Shown: positions 1 to 5,479 of the stretch, in pieces
Position numbering within the stretch: position 1 is the first letter of the stretch
Layout: each line of letters opens with the position of its first letter
Origin: Actinomycetes bacterium
GTDB taxonomy: Bacteria; Actinomycetota; Humimicrobiia; Humimicrobiales; Humimicrobiaceae
Direction: 5' to 3'
Length of the DNA: 5,479 nucleotides
Assembly: GCA_030609215.1 (NCBI GenBank)
Contig: JAUWCR010000105.1
Location: forward strand, 1-5,479
The notes under the pieces: model-generated
The model's input: the letters and a program-made list of their open reading frames with translations, nothing else
Told to the model about the DNA's origin: nothing
Database searches by the model: none
Position numbers and translations under genes: made by a program

Positions 1-876
1 ATTTTTTATATTAATTTTACCTCTGGCAGTAAAAGCACTTCCATTTCTTGAAATTCTTGTAGGCATAACAGAATCAAACATATCTACTCCGTAACTAATA
101 GCATCTATTATCCCCAAAGGGTCTCCCAGTCCCATAAAATAGGCAGGCCTACTCCTGTCCAAAAAATCTAAGGTATAATTTAAAATATCCATCGTTAAAT
201 GTCTATCTTCGCCTACGCTTAATCCGCCTATTGCAATCCCATCAAAACCCATGCCTGATATCGCTTCAGCACAAAATCTTCTTGTCTCCCTTATAAATCC
301 TCCTTGCACAATACCAAATATTTTTGGCTGCCTACCATTAACCTCATCTATTGTTTTTTTTGAAATTTCTGCCCATTTTAATGTTCTCTTTGTCGATTTT
401 ACAGTATACTCATAATTTTTATTACAACTTATACATTCATCAAGAACCATTATTATATCGGAACCCATTCTACACTGCATTTTAACAACATCAGCAGGAG
501 TAAAGAAGTGATATGAACCATCGATTATAGACTTAAATTCAACACCATCACTATTAACTTTTCTTATCTTTCCCAGGCTAAAAACTTGAAACCCGCCACT
601 ATCTGTTAAAATACTCTTTTTCCAATTCATAAAACTATGTAATCCTCCTGCTTTTTCTATAACTTCAATTCCAGGCTGAAGATATAGATGATATAAGTTT
701 GCCAGTATAATTTCACTACCCATTTTATATAGTTGTTCTGAAGTTACAGCCTTTACACTGGCTTTAGTACCGACAGGCATAAAAACAGGAGTTGGTATTA
801 TTTTTTTATTTATATATAGACAACCTGCTCTTGCAGATGTACTATCATCCTTTTTAAAAATCTTAAAAAAACCCAT
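1..876 (-). CDS. tgt: tRNA-guanine transglycosylase (queuine/preQ1 tRNA-ribosyltransferase), C-terminus outside window
   Basis: Tgt exchanges guanine-34 in the anticodon of GU(N) tRNAs for preQ1, the base-swap step of bacterial queuosine synthesis, in the cytoplasm. The frame is open to base 1 and gives 292 residues of a family usually about 370-380 long. Visible marks are TPVFMPVGT near residues 26-34, LTDSGGFQVFS with Asp92 at the conserved catalytic-acid position, GIVQGG in the middle, and DMFDSVMPTR with Asp268 matching the covalent nucleophile, followed by the tRNA-contacting SRNGSAF. The CxCxxC...H zinc site lies beyond the left edge, so its integrity cannot be judged. I chose the ATG at 874-876 because the protein then begins MGFFKIFKKDD, the usual N-terminal spacing. 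An in-frame TTG at 889-891 right after a TGA is the only alternative. No clear Shine-Dalgarno precedes either, so translation may be coupled to queA, which ends 20 bases upstream. Confidence 0.96.
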   Translation of the reverse strand, partial: MGFFKIFKKDDSTSARAGCLYINKKIIPTPVFMPVGTKASVKAVTSEQLYKMGSEIILANLYHLYLQPGIEVIEKAGGLHSFMNWKKSILTDSGGFQVFSLGKIRKVNSDGVEFKSIIDGSYHFFTPADVVKMQCRMGSDIIMVLDECISCNKNYEYTVKSTKRTLKWAEISKKTIDEVNGRQPKIFGIVQGGFIRETRRFCAEAISGMGFDGIAIGGLSVGEDRHLTMDILNYTLDFLDRSRPAYFMGLGDPLGIIDAISYGVDMFDSVMPTRISRNGSAFTARGKINIKN

Positions 877-896
877 TGAACGTATAACCAATCAAT

Positions 897-1910
897 TCAT
901 TTTATAAACATGCAATCTCCAAAACTATAAAATCTATAATTTTTTAACTTAGCTTCATTATAAGAATTAATAATACTTTTTCTCCCGGCAAAAGCACTTA
1001 CCATTACAAGTAAAGTAGAATATGGCAGGTGAAAATTGGTAATAATGCAATCAATTAACTTAAACTTATATCCTGGATATATATATAAATCAGTATTACC
1101 ACTGTCATTCTTTAAATAGCCATATTTCGTCATAACAGTCTCAAGAACTCTTGTAGTTGTGGTCCCAACTGCAATAACTCTGCCACCGCTGCTTTTTGCT
1201 CTATTTATTTTTTCCGCTTCTTTTTTAGATATATAATAATTTTCACTATGTATTTTGTGCTGTTCAATCTCACTCTCAGTTATAGGTTTGAATGTATCCA
1301 ACCCTATGTCCAATCTAACTTTTGCAAATTTTATATTCCTTTTTCTTATTTTTTTAATTAAATCTAAAGTAAAATGAAGACCAGCTGTTGGAGCTGCTAC
1401 TGAACCCTTTTTTCGGGCATAAATTGTCTGGTATCTATCGGGATCTATACCTGTTTTTTTTATATAAGGTGGAAGAGGTATTTTGCCGCAGCTTGCAATT
1501 ATTTCTTCAGCTATATTACTGAATTTTACTATTGCTTTGCCATAATCTTGTTTTGTTTCAACTATGAAATAATATTTACCAACTATAACTTTACTTCCAA
1601 CTTTAAGTCTCTTGGAAGGTCTCAGTAAAACAAGATACTTCTTTCCCCAAACTTTTTTTATGACAAAACATTCAATCTTTGCTCCAGTATCTTCTTTCCT
1701 CCCAATTAATCTGCACTTTTCAACTCTGCTTTCATTAATTACTAATATATCTTCACTTTCTAAATATTTATCAACATTAGAAAAGATATCATGATTGATT
1801 TTTCCCGTTTTTCTATCCAATATCAGAAGTTTTGAATTATCTCTGTTTTGCAAAGGTTTCTGAGCTATATATTTTTCAGGAAGATTGTAATAAAAAAACT
1901 TAAGTTTCAT
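897..1910 (-). CDS. queA: S-adenosylmethionine:tRNA ribosyltransferase-isomerase (QueA)
   Basis: QueA moves the ribosyl group of S-adenosylmethionine onto preQ1 already placed in tRNA by Tgt and isomerises it to epoxyqueuosine. The next gene, tgt, supplies its substrate step. The 337-residue product has normal family length and looks complete. It starts with the typical N-terminus (AQKPLQNRDNSKLLILDR, residues 16-33) and carries GKIPLPPYI (152-160), SVAAPTAGLHFT (170-181), the HKIHSE segment near 218-223, the VGTTTTRVLE stretch (248-257) and NFHLPYSTLLVMVSAFAG (292-309). It ends with the usual YxFxSFGDCMFI signature. The ATG follows the ruvB stop by 17 bases with no recognisable Shine-Dalgarno, so coupling to ruvB translation is likely (inference). 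The stop is TGA. No frameshift or missing motif was seen. Confidence 0.98.
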   Translation of the reverse strand: MKLKFFYYNLPEKYIAQKPLQNRDNSKLLILDRKTGKINHDIFSNVDKYLESEDILVINESRVEKCRLIGRKEDTGAKIECFVIKKVWGKKYLVLLRPSKRLKVGSKVIVGKYYFIVETKQDYGKAIVKFSNIAEEIIASCGKIPLPPYIKKTGIDPDRYQTIYARKKGSVAAPTAGLHFTLDLIKKIRKRNIKFAKVRLDIGLDTFKPITESEIEQHKIHSENYYISKKEAEKINRAKSSGGRVIAVGTTTTRVLETVMTKYGYLKNDSGNTDLYIYPGYKFKLIDCIITNFHLPYSTLLVMVSAFAGRKSIINSYNEAKLKNYRFYSFGDCMFIK

Positions 1911-1927
1911 ATTGGATTACATCATTA

Positions 1928-2959
1928 CTAAAAAAGCTTTGTCCCGCTATTCCTATTAACTCCTAAATGCTTGCAGCCAAGATCAGTTGCAACTCTTCCC
2001 TTGGGTGTTCTTTTTATAAAACCTAATTGTAAAAGATAAGGTTCGTAAACATCTTCAATTGTATTCACTTCCTCTCCAATAGATACAGCAATTGTTCCCA
2101 CGCCAACAGGTCCTCCATCAAACTTATTAACAATAGTATCCAGTATCTTTTTATCTATTATATCCAGGCCAAGTATATCAATATCAAGTTTTTTTAAAGC
2201 TTTTTTTGCAATTACTTCATTTATATTTCCATCCCCAAATATTAAAGCATAATCTCTAACCCTTTTTAGCAATCTATTTGCAATCCTTGGAGTACCTCTG
2301 CATCTTTTTCCAATTATAGCTGCCCCTTTTTCTGTTATACCCAGGCCCAATATATCAGCAGATCTTTTAATTATTTTTACAATATTTTCAATTTTGTAAT
2401 AATCCAGTCTTAAATTTACACCAAACCTATCCCTGAGCGGTGATGCTATTAAACCAATTCTGGTAGTAGCTCCAATAATAGTAAAGGGAGTAATATCAAT
2501 TCTAATGGATTTTGCAGATGGACCTTTGCCAATAATGATATCCAGTTTATAATCCTCCATAGCAGGATATAATATTTCTTCAACAGTTCTATTCAGTCTG
2601 TGTATTTCATCTATAAATAAAACATCAAACTTCTCAAGATTGGTTAAAATTGCAGCAATATCGCCAGCTCTTTCTATAGCTGGACCTGAAGTTATTCTAA
2701 AATTTACACTAAGTTCATTGGCTATTATCTCTGCAAGACATGTTTTCCCTAAACCAGGCGGGCCTGAAATAATGACATGATCCAGGGGTTCTTTTCTCTT
2801 CTTTGCAGAACTTATAAAAACTAAAAGATTTTCTATTATTTTTTTCTGCCCTATAAATCCAGATATATTCCTTGGTCGTAAACTTTTGTCAAGTTCAACA
2901 TCTTCTTTCTTATATTTAGGATCAACGTCTCCTTTATTACTACTATTATTAGTATTAAT
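1928..2959 (-). CDS. ruvB: Holliday junction branch migration ATPase RuvB, probable ATT start
   Basis: RuvB is the AAA+ hexameric motor that, loaded by RuvA, drives branch migration of Holliday junctions. The full frame gives 343 residues from the ATT at 2957-2959, normal for the family. In order it has the N-terminal [18 protein letters not shown] (12-29), FIGQ, Walker A GPPGLGKT (66-73, Lys72), [11 protein letters not shown], Walker B LFIDEIHR (114-121), sensor 1 GATTRIG near 163-169, SPLRDRF with the arginine-finger candidate at 176, sensor 2 GTPRIANR near 222-229, and a C-terminal winged helix ending RTPKGRVAT. No in-frame ATG, GTG or TTG lies between the stop at 2975-2977 and the ATG at 2558-2560, which is residue 134, after both Walker motifs, so a start there would give a dead protein. 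The ATT sits 9 bases after AGGGGGG and 4 bases past the ruvA stop. Substitutions such as GKTC for the usual GKTT look harmless. Product identity is secure; the start codon is inference. Confidence 0.95.
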   Translation of the reverse strand: MNTNNSSNKGDVDPKYKKEDVELDKSLRPRNISGFIGQKKIIENLLVFISSAKKRKEPLDHVIISGPPGLGKTCLAEIIANELSVNFRITSGPAIERAGDIAAILTNLEKFDVLFIDEIHRLNRTVEEILYPAMEDYKLDIIIGKGPSAKSIRIDITPFTIIGATTRIGLIASPLRDRFGVNLRLDYYKIENIVKIIKRSADILGLGITEKGAAIIGKRCRGTPRIANRLLKRVRDYALIFGDGNINEVIAKKALKKLDIDILGLDIIDKKILDTIVNKFDGGPVGVGTIAVSIGEEVNTIEDVYEPYLLQLGFIKRTPKGRVATDLGCKHLGVNRNSGTKLF

Positions 2960-2963
2960 TTTC

Positions 2964-3554
2964 TTATACCCCCCTTAATGCAATTTTTAATACTTCCTCA
3001 ATTTTTTTATTTTTTATATCTTCAACTGTAATTTTTTGTATTGCTTTATCAATTTCCCTGGAACTATACCCTAAAGTCTTTAAAGCCTGCCTTAACTCTA
3101 AAACCTTTTTATCTTCTTCAAAAAATACAGCTCTACCGCTGCCAATTTCGCCTTCAGCTAATTTTTCCCTTAATTCCAGTATTATTCTTTCAGCTAATTT
3201 TTTACCAATTCCAGGCACCCTTCTTACCAGATCAACTTCTCTGCTTACGATAATTCTCGTAAGTTCATCTTCTCCATATATTGAGAAAGCACTCAGTGCA
3301 ATTTTTATTGATATTCCTGATACATTAAGAAGCTTCAAAAAAAGCTCTTTCTCTTTTAAATTTAAAAATCCAACTAATTTCAATTCCTCTTCTCTAACAT
3401 GTGTATATATATCAAGAAATACTTCCTTACCAACATCAGGAAGTTTTTCGTAAGTCCTGCTTGAGACAAGTATTTCAAATCCTATTCCACCTGTTTGAAC
3501 TATTATGCTCGTAGGCAGCTTTTCTAATAATTTACCACTTATTTTAGCAATCAT
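2964..3554 (-). CDS. ruvA: Holliday junction branch migration protein RuvA
   Basis: RuvA is the tetrameric Holliday-junction binding protein that holds the four-way junction square-planar and recruits RuvB rings. The product has 196 residues, normal length. Residues 1 to about 64 form the OB-fold domain ([10 protein letters not shown] start) with the acidic pin in [12 protein letters not shown] (Glu55-57). Two helix-hairpin-helix motifs follow: [17 protein letters not shown] (about 75-91, with GIS where GVG is usual) and [19 protein letters not shown] (about 110-128). A charged linker leads to the RuvB-binding domain III (about 150-196, [16 protein letters not shown]). The ATG gives the canonical N-terminus. 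It starts 11 bases after ruvC; the nearest GGAG is about 14 bases upstream, further than ideal, so coupling to ruvC is likely. Its end GCA-TTA-AGG-GGG-GTA-TAA contains the presumed ruvB ribosome binding site. Confidence 0.98.
   Translation of the reverse strand: MIAKISGKLLEKLPTSIIVQTGGIGFEILVSSRTYEKLPDVGKEVFLDIYTHVREEELKLVGFLNLKEKELFLKLLNVSGISIKIALSAFSIYGEDELTRIIVSREVDLVRRVPGIGKKLAERIILELREKLAEGEIGSGRAVFFEEDKKVLELRQALKTLGYSSREIDKAIQKITVEDIKNKKIEEVLKIALRGV
2969..2975 (-). promoter_or_regulatory. Ribosome binding site of ruvB (supports ATT start)
   Basis: AGGGGGG on the minus strand, inside the last codons of ruvA, can pair with the 16S anti-Shine-Dalgarno CCUCC with one G-U wobble. It lies 9 bases before the ATT at 2957-2959, a normal spacing. 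No other initiation codon lies within range in any frame that leads into RuvB, so the site points to the ATT as the start. The run of six G is also a spot where ribosome slippage or a sequencing length error could occur. Confidence 0.7.
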
Positions 3555-3565
3555 ATAATAATTAA

Positions 3566-4087
3566 CTACTCCACTAATTCTTTTATTTTATTTTCAAATT
3601 TATAATTATTAGCATGGCATATCGCTATTGCCATAGCATCCCAGGCATCGTCCTCTTTAGGAAAAAAATTGTCTTCTACTCCAAGAATAGCTTTTAACAT
3701 ATATTTTATTTGTAGCTTTGTAGCTCTACCATAACCTACAATTGCCTGCTTTACTTGAAGTGGTGTATATTCAAATATCTCTATATTATTTTCACTGCAA
3801 GCTAATATAGATATACCTCTCGCTTGGCCAACATTTAATGCAGTTTTAACATTTATACTAAAAAAGATATCTTCAATTGCCAAACAATCTGGAGAGTAAT
3901 CTAATATTATCTTATTAATTTCATTATATATTTCTTTTAGTCTCTGATGAATTTTTTTATTTTTTATTGTTATAATGCAACCGCAATATATGGGTAAATA
4001 CTTATTCCCTGCTACATCTAATATAGCAATTCCAGTTGCTGCCAATCCAGGATCTATTCCAATTATCCTAATTTTATTATGTCTCAT
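3566..4087 (-). CDS. ruvC: Crossover junction endodeoxyribonuclease RuvC
   Basis: RuvC is the dimeric Mg-dependent nuclease that cuts Holliday junctions symmetrically, working with RuvAB. The product has 173 residues, as expected. All four acidic catalytic positions of the RNase H-like fold are present: Asp12 in IGIDPGLAATG, Glu72 in LAIEDIFF, and Asp147 and Asp150 in the DDAWDAMAIA segment (family form DAxDA). Other family marks are NVKTALNVGQARG (79-91) and EYTPLQVKQAIVGYGRATK (106-124). The ATG at 4085-4087 lies 8 bases after the yebC stop. I see no Shine-Dalgarno in front of it, suggesting translational coupling to yebC. The order ruvC-ruvA-ruvB makes a complete branch-migration and resolution cassette. 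Confidence 0.98.
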   Translation of the reverse strand: MRHNKIRIIGIDPGLAATGIAILDVAGNKYLPIYCGCIITIKNKKIHQRLKEIYNEINKIILDYSPDCLAIEDIFFSINVKTALNVGQARGISILACSENNIEIFEYTPLQVKQAIVGYGRATKLQIKYMLKAILGVEDNFFPKEDDAWDAMAIAICHANNYKFENKIKELVE

Positions 4088-4095
4088 TATTAAAA

Positions 4096-4854
4096 TTACT
4101 GGGAATCAATTTTACTTAAAATATCATCGGATATTTCTAAATTTGTATTTACACTCTGCACATCATCATTATCATCTAATATATTTATAAGCTTTAATGC
4201 TTTCCCTGCATCATCTTTTGATAATTTAACTGTAGTTTTAGGAATATAAGCAATTTCACTTGATTTTATCCCTATATTACATTTCTCCAAACTCTCTTTT
4301 ACCTTCATGAATTCAGATGGCAATGTTTTAATCTCATATAATTGATCTTCTTCATCAATATCTTCAGCACCATTATCAATAACGCTTAGCATAAATTCTT
4401 CTTCATTCTCTACATCACTTTTACTGACCAGTATTATACCCTTCATTTCAAACAACCAGCTAACACATCCGCTTTCGCCAAGATTCCCATTATTTTTACT
4501 AAAAATATTTCTAATCTCAGCAGCTGTTCTATTCTTATTTTCAGTCATAATTTCTACCATTATTGCAATTCCTGCGGGTCCATATCCTTCATACAATATT
4601 CTTTCGTACTTTACTCCTTCAATTTCTCCAGTTCCCTTCTTTATCGCTCTTTCAATATTATCAGCAGGCATATTATATTCTTTTGCTTTTGATATAACAT
4701 TAGCAAGAGCAACATTGCTGCCTGGGTCACCGCTTCCTCCTTCTCTAGCAGCAACACTTATACTTCTGCTGAGCTTCCCAAACATATTTCCTCTTTTTGC
4801 ATCTTCTTTTGCTTTTTTATGTTTAATAGAATGCCATTTTGAATGACCAGACAT
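4096..4854 (-). CDS. yebC: YebC/TACO1-family translation-associated / regulatory protein
   Basis: The 252-residue product matches the YebC/PmpR/TACO1 family along its length. It has the MSGHSKWHSIKHKKAKEDAK start, a basic helical domain with KRGNMFGKLSR and VAAREGG, NMPADNIERAIKKG (61-74), YEGYGPAG (88-95), TENKNRT (104-110), GNLGESGCVSWLF (113-125) and a C-terminal LDDNDDVQSV segment. Members were first described as DNA-binding transcription regulators. More recent work on the family, including mitochondrial TACO1, points to relieving ribosome stalling at proline-rich and similar stretches. The sequence cannot decide between these roles. The family is often next to ruvC, so its place here is ordinary. 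The start is secure: the ATG gives the family N-terminus and lies 7 bases after AGGGAG, with one base separating it from the pdxT stop. Confidence 0.97.
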   Translation of the reverse strand: MSGHSKWHSIKHKKAKEDAKRGNMFGKLSRSISVAAREGGSGDPGSNVALANVISKAKEYNMPADNIERAIKKGTGEIEGVKYERILYEGYGPAGIAIMVEIMTENKNRTAAEIRNIFSKNNGNLGESGCVSWLFEMKGIILVSKSDVENEEEFMLSVIDNGAEDIDEEDQLYEIKTLPSEFMKVKESLEKCNIGIKSSEIAYIPKTTVKLSKDDAGKALKLINILDDNDDVQSVNTNLEISDDILSKIDSQ

Positions 4855-4855
4855 A

Positions 4856-5461
4856 TCAATTCTCCCTTTTTTTATTTAATTCTATTATTTTTAAAAAATA
4901 TTTATGAATTCGATTATCTTCAGTCAATTCAGGGTGAAAAGTGCTAACCAGTATATTTCCCTCCCTTGCAAAGATCACATTACTATTTAATCTTGCTAAA
5001 ACTTTCACACTTTTTCCTATTTTTTTAATCTTGGGAGCTCTTATAAATACAGCTTTAAATTTATTCTTGTATATACAAGATTCCTCAATCATCTCTCCAT
5101 CTAAATCAATAAACTCTTCGAAACTATCAATCTGTCTCCCGTAAGCATTCCTTTCCACATCTATATCAATATAGCCAAGTCCTGATTTTTCTCCAACCAC
5201 CTTTTTTGCAATAAGAATTAAACCTGCACATGTTCCAAATATTGGTTTACCCTCTCGCCTGAATTTGTCCAAATACTCTTTAAAACCATATCCTGCTAAG
5301 AGCTTCTCCATGGTTGTACTTTCTCCTCCAGGAATAATAATACCATCTATTTTTTCTAGTTGCTCTGGAAGCTTTATTTCTTCTACTTCTTCCCTACATT
5401 TTTTTACCATTTCTATATGTTCTCTAAATGCTCCCTGGAGTGCAAGCACCCCTACTTTTAT
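4856..5461 (-). CDS. pdxT: Pyridoxal 5'-phosphate synthase glutaminase subunit PdxT, start uncertain
   Basis: PdxT hydrolyses glutamine and passes ammonia to PdxS, which builds pyridoxal 5'-phosphate from ribose 5-phosphate and glyceraldehyde 3-phosphate. The class I amidotransferase triad is visible: with residue 1 at the ATA (5459-5461) these are Cys78 in GTCAGL, and His176 and Glu178 in FHPELTED. IIIPGGESTT (about 41-50) and VLALQGAFREH (5-15) are family signatures. The first in-window conventional start, GTG at 5447-5449, would remove the KVGV that begins the first strand of the fold, so the true start lies further up. The ATA falls exactly where relatives have their initiator Met (MKxGVLALQGA) and follows AGGAG by 4 bases. 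The frame also stays open to the window end (VRIRSN), so a start beyond the edge is possible. From the ATA the product is 201 residues, a normal length. pdxS is often the upstream neighbour but is not visible. Confidence 0.93.
   Translation of the reverse strand: MKVGVLALQGAFREHIEMVKKCREEVEEIKLPEQLEKIDGIIIPGGESTTMEKLLAGYGFKEYLDKFRREGKPIFGTCAGLILIAKKVVGEKSGLGYIDIDVERNAYGRQIDSFEEFIDLDGEMIEESCIYKNKFKAVFIRAPKIKKIGKSVKVLARLNSNVIFAREGNILVSTFHPELTEDNRIHKYFLKIIELNKKREN
4862..4867 (-). promoter_or_regulatory. Ribosome binding site of yebC
   Basis: AGGGAG, lying within the last codons of pdxT on the minus strand, is 7 bases before the yebC ATG. The TGA of pdxT falls between the two, so the pair is arranged for coupled translation. 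It is the clearest conventional ribosome binding site in the window. Confidence 0.65.
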
Positions 5462-5465
5462 ATTG

Positions 5466-5470
5466 CTCCT
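5466..5470 (-). promoter_or_regulatory. Possible ribosome binding site of pdxT
   Basis: AGGAG on the minus strand is the best Shine-Dalgarno match near the pdxT N-terminus. It is 4 bases before the ATA at 5459-5461, slightly tight, and 16 bases before the GTG at 5447-5449, too far to serve it. It could equally be a chance match inside the coding sequence if pdxT starts outside the window. Confidence 0.35.
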
Positions 5471-5479
5471 AATTCTTAC

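Noticed and set aside
898..900. ATG overlapping the queA stop (ATGA) as a tgt start
   Set aside because: That ATG reads ATG-AAT-TGA and stops at once; it is not in the tgt frame.
1612..1794. Plus-strand open frame of 60 codons inside queA
   Set aside because: It lies wholly antisense to a well-conserved gene, has low-complexity Leu/Ser/Phe composition expected from the complement of AT-rich coding DNA, and shows no ribosome site or recognisable motif.
1917..1925. Minimal ORF ATG-ATG-TAA between ruvB and queA
   Set aside because: Tiny minigenes can affect translation, but there is no ribosome site before it and such a pattern arises easily by chance in AT-rich sequence.
1928..2560. ruvB as a 210-residue gene starting at the internal ATG, or as a truncated pseudogene
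   Set aside because: The same frame continues upstream without a stop through perfect Walker A, Walker B and N-terminal RuvB sequence, so the gene is intact and only its start codon is unusual.
3041..3253. Plus-strand open frame of 70 codons inside ruvA
   Set aside because: Antisense shadow of ruvA helix-hairpin-helix and C-terminal regions; no family resemblance.
3975..4190. Plus-strand open frame of 71 codons across the ruvC-yebC junction
   Set aside because: Its hydrophobic and His-rich stretches arise from the complement of conserved RuvC and of Asp-rich YebC codons; no independent support.
4941..5144. Plus-strand open frame of 67 codons inside pdxT
   Set aside because: It looks membrane-like only because the complement of Lys/Glu/Ile-rich coding sequence gives Phe/Leu/Ile; entirely within a real gene.

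Overview
The window is a fragment of an AT-rich bacterial chromosome (roughly one third G+C by eye) carrying seven tightly packed genes, all on the minus strand. In transcription order, from high to low coordinates, they are pdxT, yebC, ruvC, ruvA, ruvB, queA and tgt. No gap between genes exceeds about 20 bases, so the set reads as one operon segment. There is no room for an internal promoter outside coding sequence, and I see no terminator, RNA gene, mobile element or CRISPR. pdxT runs to the right edge and tgt is cut off by the left edge.

Three jobs are combined. PdxT is the glutaminase half of pyridoxal 5'-phosphate synthase. RuvA, RuvB and RuvC form the Holliday-junction branch-migration and resolution machine, with the YebC/TACO1-family protein just upstream, a common neighbour of ruvC. 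QueA and Tgt act in tRNA queuosine modification. pdxT-yebC-ruvCAB is familiar from Actinobacteria, while ruvAB-queA-tgt is familiar from Firmicutes and several other groups. Together with the low G+C, this suggests a low-GC Gram-positive relative, a deep low-GC actinobacterial lineage or another early-branching anaerobe. I cannot name the organism from this window.

Gene content is housekeeping and I found no undescribed system. The notable feature is translational. The full-length RuvB frame has no ATG, GTG or TTG between its upstream stop and an internal ATG at codon 134, which lies beyond both Walker motifs. The only plausible start is an ATT (2957-2959) preceded at good distance by AGGGGGG, which would make ruvB an AUU-initiated gene like E. 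coli infC. At the right edge, the position where PdxT proteins normally have their initiator Met is an ATA codon just after AGGAG, although a start beyond the window is possible there. A simple gene call would truncate ruvB to its C-terminal 210 residues and pdxT by a few residues.
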